A stretch of DNA of 11,005 nt. It comes from Verrucomicrobiia bacterium. GTDB lineage: Bacteria; Verrucomicrobiota; Verrucomicrobiia; Limisphaerales; DTLC01. The stretch covers positions 1 to 11,005 of the forward strand of contig JANWZY010000084.1 of the NCBI GenBank assembly GCA_025061935.1, written 5' to 3'. Position numbers and translations under genes: made by a program. Below, one piece after another: positions 6,872 through 11,005 of the stretch; the first letter of the stretch is position 1, and each line of letters opens with the position of its first letter. The notes under the pieces were generated by a model, which saw only the letters and a program-made list of their open reading frames with translations, made no database searches and was not told where the DNA came from.

Positions 6872-7876
6872 TCAAATTGCACTTATAAGCGTTTCCGCGG
6901 TTTCAGCCAAGCCTTCCATGCTAATGCCGTAGTGCCGGAACACGTCGGCCTGGCTACCGGTGACCGTCTCCTCGTCGGGTATGCCCACTATCCGCATTGG
7001 CACATGGACGCCGGCTTGGATCAACGCCGCAGCGCAGGCCTCGCCCAGCCCACCATGCACGCTGTGTTCTTCGACAGTTATTATCGCGCGGCAGCGGCGC
7101 GCGGCATCCAGCACCGCCTGCGTGTCCAAAGGCTTGATGGTGTGCATGCTCAACACGCGCGCGGTCAGGCCGCGCTCGGCGAGTTCAGCCGCTGCAAGCA
7201 ATGCGTGCACTACCGTCTCTCCGGTCGCAATGAATGCCACATCTGAGCCGTCCCTGAGCATGATCGCGCGGCCCACCTCGAACCGTGTGGCCGGCGAATG
7301 CAGGTTATACATCGGTGCCTTGCCGAACCTGAGGAACACCGGGTGCTGCGCGCGTGCTGCGGCGCGGACGGCCTCGCGCGTCTCGAAATTGTCTGCAGGC
7401 ACAATAATCGTGATGTTGTGGATAGCGCGCAGCGCAGCGATGTCGTGCAATGAATGATGCGTGCTGCCCAGCGCGCCGTAACTTACCCCGGCGCTTATGC
7501 CCACCAGCACAGCGGGCACGTCCGAGTAACACACATCGTTCTTGATCTGCTCGAGCGCGCGCGCGGTCAGGAAACACGACGGCGATGTCGCGAATGGTTT
7601 CTTGCCGCAGGCAGCGAGCCCGGCTGCAATGCCGACGAGGTTCTGCTCGGCCACGCCGACCTCGATCAGTTGCTCAGGTAGCGCGTGCGCGAACGGCCAC
7701 AGCTTGCCCGAGCCGCGCGAGTCGCTGGTCAACGCGACTATGTTCCGGTCGGCGCGGGCCAGCTCGATCAGTGTGGCCGAGTATTCGTCGAGGTTCGGCC
7801 GACCGGGTTGCAGCCCGAGCTGCGCGAGCCGTGCTTGGGCAGCGGCAGAAAACATTGGTGTAACTGGAGCACTCAT
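6872..7876 (-). CDS. Transketolase, C-terminal subunit (pyrimidine-binding half)
   Basis: The second half of a split thiamine-diphosphate transketolase, 334 residues. It carries the pyrimidine-binding domain with the cofactor-activating glutamate Glu77 in EVGVAEQN (72-79). GSTHHSLHDIAALR (137-150) corresponds to the substrate-binding His region. The C-terminal transketolase domain follows, with VEEHSVHGGLGEA (268-280) and a GIPDE segment (298-302). The first 30 or so residues are an extension ahead of the conserved part. It must pair with the N-terminal subunit from the gene just upstream (52-base gap) to form an active site. The stop lies three bases from the kinase start, so the two are co-translated. 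Similar split enzymes act in the apiose pathway (apulose-4-phosphate transketolase) and in some sulfosugar pathways, as well as in ordinary pentose metabolism. I assign the fold firmly and the substrate tentatively. Confidence 0.93.
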   Translation of the reverse strand: MSAPVTPMFSAAAQARLAQLGLQPGRPNLDEYSATLIELARADRNIVALTSDSRGSGKLWPFAHALPEQLIEVGVAEQNLVGIAAGLAACGKKPFATSPSCFLTARALEQIKNDVCYSDVPAVLVGISAGVSYGALGSTHHSLHDIAALRAIHNITIIVPADNFETREAVRAAARAQHPVFLRFGKAPMYNLHSPATRFEVGRAIMLRDGSDVAFIATGETVVHALLAAAELAERGLTARVLSMHTIKPLDTQAVLDAARRCRAIITVEEHSVHGGLGEACAAALIQAGVHVPMRIVGIPDEETVTGSQADVFRHYGISMEGLAETAETLISAI

Positions 7877-7928
7877 TTGTCCACTGCGCGGAAATTTCGA
7901 GTACTAGCACGCTGCGTATGCATGCGAA

Positions 7929-8762
7929 TCATGACCCAGCAAGGAGACGTGCTTCTGCGGCGTCCAGTTCCGCCAGCGCCGCGGCCAGCTCGTTCGCGTT
8001 GGGCACGCCGTGGTGCCATTTCGGGTCGTTTTCCATGAAGCTGATGCCCTTGCCCTTGACCGTGTCTGCTATCACGCAAGTCGGTTTGGCCGGCACCGGC
8101 GGTTGGGTCAATACTTCGGTCAACGCTGGGATGCTGTGCCCGTCAACGGCGCGGACCGTCCAGCCGAACGCGGCGAACTTGTCCGCCAACGGTTCGGTAC
8201 ACATGACTTGGCGCGTGGGGCCGGTGATTTGGAGCCGGTTGTGATCAACAATGGCGACCAGGTTGTCGAGCTTGTAATGCGCCGCTGCCATGGCTGCCTC
8301 CCAATTCGAGCCTTCGGCCAGCTCGCCATCGCCCAGCAGCGTGAATACGCGCCAGGGCGCGTTGTCCATTTTGGCCGCCAGCGCCATGCCGACACTGATC
8401 GAAAGCCCGTGCCCGAGCGCGCCGGTGTTCATTTCGATGCCCGGCACCTTACGCGTGGGGTGACCGATGAACCGCGACTTGTATTTGCACAGCGATTCAA
8501 GCTCAGGTTCGGGAAAGAACCCGCGGTCGGCGAGCACCACGTACAATGCTTCGACCGAATGGCCCTTGCTTTGCACATACCTGTCGCGGTTCGGGTCGCG
8601 CGGATTCGCCGGGTCAATCCGCAGTATCCTGTTGTAAAGCACAAGCAGGATTTCGAGGCACGACAAGTCACCGCCGGTGTGCCCCGCACCGGCATAGTGA
8701 ATGAGTTGCAGCAGCCGTTTGCGCAAACGGACTGCTTTGATCTCAAGTTCGCGGTCGGTCAT
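7929..8762 (-). CDS. Transketolase, N-terminal subunit (diphosphate-binding half)
   Basis: The first half of a split transketolase, 277 residues from the ATG at 8762. Visible motifs are GAGHTGGDLS (25-34), SKGH (65-68), GALGHGL (114-120), and the thiamine-diphosphate/Mg motif GDGELAEGSNWEA (144-156) ending in DHN (173-175), plus the family-typical KGKGISFMEN (236-245) and HGVP (251-254). The subunit ends before the pyrimidine domain, which is encoded by the next gene. A start 15 codons upstream is open, but the ATGA overlap with the isomerase stop at 8762-8759 supports the shorter form. A stand-alone pair encoded inside a sugar operon suggests a dedicated substrate rather than the housekeeping enzyme, though the window cannot show whether another transketolase exists in the genome. 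Confidence 0.94.
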   Translation of the reverse strand: MTDRELEIKAVRLRKRLLQLIHYAGAGHTGGDLSCLEILLVLYNRILRIDPANPRDPNRDRYVQSKGHSVEALYVVLADRGFFPEPELESLCKYKSRFIGHPTRKVPGIEMNTGALGHGLSISVGMALAAKMDNAPWRVFTLLGDGELAEGSNWEAAMAAAHYKLDNLVAIVDHNRLQITGPTRQVMCTEPLADKFAAFGWTVRAVDGHSIPALTEVLTQPPVPAKPTCVIADTVKGKGISFMENDPKWHHGVPNANELAAALAELDAAEARLLAGS

Positions 8763-10201
8763 GCGCTTGATCGGTTTGCACCGGACGGGTGCCGGTACAC
8801 TTCCCAACCCATGTAATTGCCGAGCGCCTCGGCCAGCACATCCGCAGTGTGCGAGATAGTGATGGCCACATGGTGCTCGAACCCGTGCTTGCAGACGTAC
8901 CGCATGAGCTGTTGGAGTCCGGGCACGCGAGCCACTGCGCGCGCGCCGAAGGTGTCTAGTGGGTCATCGGTCAGGTGGCCTTCGGCTACATACGCGCGAA
9001 TGCGGCCCTCGGCATCGGCTGTGGTGATCCTGCCGAACGTGACCGGGCCGGCAGGGGTGCGCCCGGCCAATGCGCCCCAGGTGTTTTGTTCACCGACCAC
9101 TGTGCCGAGGATTGGCGCGGTACTGATTGTCGCTTCTGGCAGGAACGACTTTGCCCAGTTGCCGCAATGGAACAAGACACATTTGTCGTCTTCTTCGCCG
9201 TAGTTGTTGTTCCAGTCCACGAGCGCTGCCGGCGCTTGCGCGGCCAGTTGCATTGCGTACATGCTCAGCGTGCCGGTCACGTCCACTTCGCACGCACTGG
9301 GCATGAACCGCTCGCTGAACATGCTCATGACGGTGCAAAAGTTGCAGCCGTAGTTGGTCTGGACCGATGTCCAACACTGCACTGCTGTGGCATCCAGGTC
9401 GTTCGCATCCATCCATTGCTCGAGCACGACCCCCAGCTTGGCCAACAGGACAAGCTTGCCACGCGGCGCATCCGCCGATTTCGCGTAGTTCAGTACTTCG
9501 TCCAGCCTGGCCTGGACCTCAGGTGCCGCAGCATCGAGTTTTTCGGCTTTGGCCAGAATCTCCGATAAGTCAACTGTTGTGACACTGATGCCGTGGCGTT
9601 CGAGGATTTTTTCCGAGTACCTGACAGTGTTAAATGCGCCCGGGCGCGCCCCCACCGCGCCGAGCCGCGCGCCGCGTAACCCGTTCACGACGCGACAAAC
9701 TGCCAGGAAATCCTTAAGATCCCGCTCGAACAGCGCGGAGCCAGGATGCACCACATGTTTGGTGGTAAGGGTGAATTTGATACCCGCTTGGACCAGGTTG
9801 TTGCAGACTGAAATTTTGCCGCACCAAGCGTCGCGCCGGCGGGCCACATCGAGCTGATGCAGCGCATCCGGGTAAGCTTGGACCAAAACGGGGACGTTGA
9901 GGTTTGCGAGCTTGAGCGTTTCAAGTACGCCTTTTTCGTCCCCGAAATTCGGCAACACGACCAATACGCCGTCTATCTCGTGCGCGTGCCGCTTGAACAA
10001 CTCGGCACACTTCCGCGCGTCGGCGAGCGTTTCGACCCCGCCGAGCTTCGTATCTGTCGGCTCAAGCTGAATTGCGCGAACACCCAGCTTGTCGAACACG
10101 GCGGCGATATCAGCGCGCGCCTCGGCAACAAGCTGGTCCGGGAAGAAATCGCGGTTCCCGTAAATTACGCCCAATGTCGGATTGTTCGATTTTTTTCTCA
10201 T
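8759..10201 (-). CDS. L-fucose/L-arabinose isomerase family sugar isomerase
   Basis: Aldose-ketose isomerase of the Mn-dependent fucose/arabinose isomerase superfamily, 480 residues from the ATG at 10201. The start of the conserved N-domain is GVIYGNRDFFPDQLVAEAR (11-29). The C-terminal catalytic part has CEVDVTG (304-310), LVDWNN (327-332), FHCGN (344-348) and FEHHVAI (441-447). Glu305 and Asp329 are 24 residues apart, the same as the metal ligands Glu337 and Asp361 of E. coli FucI; His443 or His444 is the likely third ligand. The frame stays open 32 codons further up to an ATG at 10297, but that extension looks unlike protein. This is the first gene of the operon, overlapping transketolase-N by four bases. 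It probably converts the imported aldose to the ketose used by the kinase. The family is secure; the substrate is not. Confidence 0.9.
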   Translation of the reverse strand: MRKKSNNPTLGVIYGNRDFFPDQLVAEARADIAAVFDKLGVRAIQLEPTDTKLGGVETLADARKCAELFKRHAHEIDGVLVVLPNFGDEKGVLETLKLANLNVPVLVQAYPDALHQLDVARRRDAWCGKISVCNNLVQAGIKFTLTTKHVVHPGSALFERDLKDFLAVCRVVNGLRGARLGAVGARPGAFNTVRYSEKILERHGISVTTVDLSEILAKAEKLDAAAPEVQARLDEVLNYAKSADAPRGKLVLLAKLGVVLEQWMDANDLDATAVQCWTSVQTNYGCNFCTVMSMFSERFMPSACEVDVTGTLSMYAMQLAAQAPAALVDWNNNYGEEDDKCVLFHCGNWAKSFLPEATISTAPILGTVVGEQNTWGALAGRTPAGPVTFGRITTADAEGRIRAYVAEGHLTDDPLDTFGARAVARVPGLQQLMRYVCKHGFEHHVAITISHTADVLAEALGNYMGWEVYRHPSGANRSSA

Positions 10202-10461
10202 GCGCCACTTAAACTGGTTCAGCGTCAACTGATATACGCGAGTATGCAAGAAAGCCACGCCCGCGTCAGCCTCAGAATGCGCCCAGCTTGCTAGCATTAG
10301 ATTGCGCTTGCATTCAGCTCATGGCTTCGGGCTCTGTTTCAATCCTGTCTGGTTTATCCATTCTACGGCCATTTATCCCGAGAATACGCATTGGACTTCA
10401 GGCCTAGTGTGGCCCTGTGCCCAGACGCGCTGCAGCAGCCGGCACACCAGTGGTGGAAGCC
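10202..10461. other. Upstream leader of the operon, no gene seen
   Basis: About 260 bases in front of the isomerase gene with no supportable frame. The operon promoter should lie here or just beyond, but I see no clear -35/-10 pair on the minus strand. A small symmetric motif, ATAC-GCGA-GTAT (10234-10245), lies about 33 bases ahead of the isomerase start and could be half of an operator; it is too short to call. Confidence 0.3.
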
Positions 10462-10519
10462 GTTGAAACGGCCGGGCTGAATTGAGTCTCGATTCAGCTA
10501 GACTGAAGCTGTTTCCAAC
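10462..10519. repeat. Nested imperfect inverted repeat
   Basis: The core is a near-perfect 23-base palindrome, GCTGAAT (10476-10482) and ATTCAGC (10492-10498), continued inward by GAG/CTC. It sits inside a wider pair of arms, GTTGAAAC (10462-10469) and GTTTCCAAC (10511-10519). An alternative pairing, TTCAG with CTGAA, overlaps the right side. No T-run follows on either strand. It may be a structured leader RNA of the operon, a protein-binding palindrome or a small dispersed element. Confidence 0.45.
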
Positions 10520-10633
10520 CTCGAACAAAGCTCAAGGTGTGAAATTATGGCCAGAATTCAAGGTGCCTGAGTCCACACCCGCAGCTAACAGCCAGGTCAA
10601 ACATGTCCCACGACGAGCGTGTGCGCACCAAAA

Positions 10634-10661
10634 CCGCCTACGGAATCTTCGTCTTAGGCGG
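10634..10661. other. Hairpin with seven-base arms
   Basis: CCGCCTA (10634-10640) pairs with TAGGCGG (10655-10661) around 14 bases. On the minus strand four T follow the stem, which resembles a weak terminator. However, no gene is visible upstream of it within the window, so a terminator role has no supported partner. Confidence 0.35.
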
Positions 10662-10819
10662 AGCGTTACTTTTGGATCGCAGTGGATAAGGGTCGAATCC
10701 GGGCCTATCGCCCGACCGCAACTTCGCGGGGGGACAACACTCTGCCGCGCCTTGCGGCGCTGAGTGAGCGAGCGTTCGAGCCTGCCAATGCAACAGAATG
10801 CAGAATCCACCGCCTCGGC

Positions 10820-10867
10820 TGCGCTCTAACAAGCGCAGCTACGCGAGCGGCAACCATAGCCACGTTT
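10820..10867. repeat. Diverged 48-base repeat, copy A
   Basis: It begins TGCGCTCTAACAA and ends CCATAGCCACGTTT. It aligns over its length, with substitutions and one extra base, to copy B at 10909-10955. No coding frame is credible across it. Confidence 0.55.
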
Positions 10868-10908
10868 GTAAAAACATGGCATCCACCGATCAGCGATTCC
10901 CCTACCCC

Positions 10909-10955
10909 TGTGCTTTAACAATGGCGGCTACAGGGCAGCAATTGTAGCCACATTT
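10909..10955. repeat. Diverged 48-base repeat, copy B, with inner palindrome
   Basis: It begins TGTGCTTTAACAA and ends TGTAGCCACATTT, matching copy A. Here the inner arms GGCTACA (10926-10932) and TGTAGCC (10943-10949) are perfectly complementary around ten bases; in copy A this pairing is partly lost. The arrangement resembles short palindromic repeats scattered between bacterial genes. The remaining sequence to 11005 shows nothing I can name. Confidence 0.55.
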
Positions 10956-11005
10956 GGAGCCCCGTTGCACCCACAGTGTCCGGTTTACCAAGCCGACCAC
11001 GCTTC

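Noticed and set aside
5669..7246. Long plus-strand open frame (525 codons)
   Set aside because: Antisense to the well-supported kinase and transketolase genes, with no motif or domain. The minus-strand products match known families from end to end.
10202..10297. Upstream ATG at 10297 for the isomerase
   Set aside because: It would add 32 residues unlike the family N-terminus. The conserved start of the domain begins a few residues after the ATG at 10201.
10680..10715. Possible tRNA T-arm (GGTCGAATCC-like)
   Set aside because: The loop lacks the TTC of a T-arm, and I find no matching acceptor stem, anticodon arm or CCA at the expected distances.
10482..10763. Plus-strand frame of 93 codons in the right flank
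   Set aside because: It starts at TTG within the nested palindrome, has no ribosome site and no recognisable domain, and an equally long frame lies on the opposite strand.

Overview
The window is dominated by one long, tightly packed operon of eight genes. All are on the minus strand and read from about 10201 down to 795. In order of transcription they are: an L-fucose/L-arabinose-isomerase-family enzyme; the two halves of a split transketolase (N-terminal, then C-terminal); an FGGY (glycerol-kinase-like) sugar kinase; a ribose-type substrate-binding lipoprotein; a DUF2291 protein; an RbsA-type double ATPase; and an RbsC-type permease. The linkage is tight: 4-base ATGA stop/start overlaps at isomerase/transketolase-N and DUF2291/ATPase, a 3-base gap at transketolase-C/kinase, and a 22- to 46-base gap at kinase/binding protein. 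Two gaps are unusually large, 187 and 196 bases. Each contains a stem-loop and an open frame that fits the gap, but neither frame is recognisable.

The genes read as a complete import-and-assimilation route for one sugar. The ABC system imports it, the isomerase makes the ketose, the kinase phosphorylates the ketose, and the dedicated split transketolase moves a C2 unit from the ketose phosphate into the pentose-phosphate pool. This parts list matches the non-oxidative D-apiose pathway (D-apiose, D-apulose, D-apulose 4-phosphate, then transketolase to xylulose 5-phosphate plus dihydroxyacetone phosphate). I therefore favour apiose or another unusual pentose as substrate. That is inference from gene content, not proof. 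No regulator, aldolase, epimerase or dehydrogenase lies in the window.

The flanks look non-coding. On the left (1-794) are copies of a GC-rich interspersed repeat built from hairpins. One copy makes a good rho-independent terminator for minus-strand transcripts, about 340 bases past the last stop codon. On the right (10202-11005) are an imperfect nested inverted repeat, a hairpin, and two diverged copies of a roughly 48-base palindromic repeat.

The organism is a GC-rich bacterium. The left-hand repeat style, the lipidated sugar-binding protein and the near absence of Shine-Dalgarno sequences suggest Verrucomicrobiota (Pedosphaera/Limisphaerales-like), but this rests on pattern recall rather than a marker gene.
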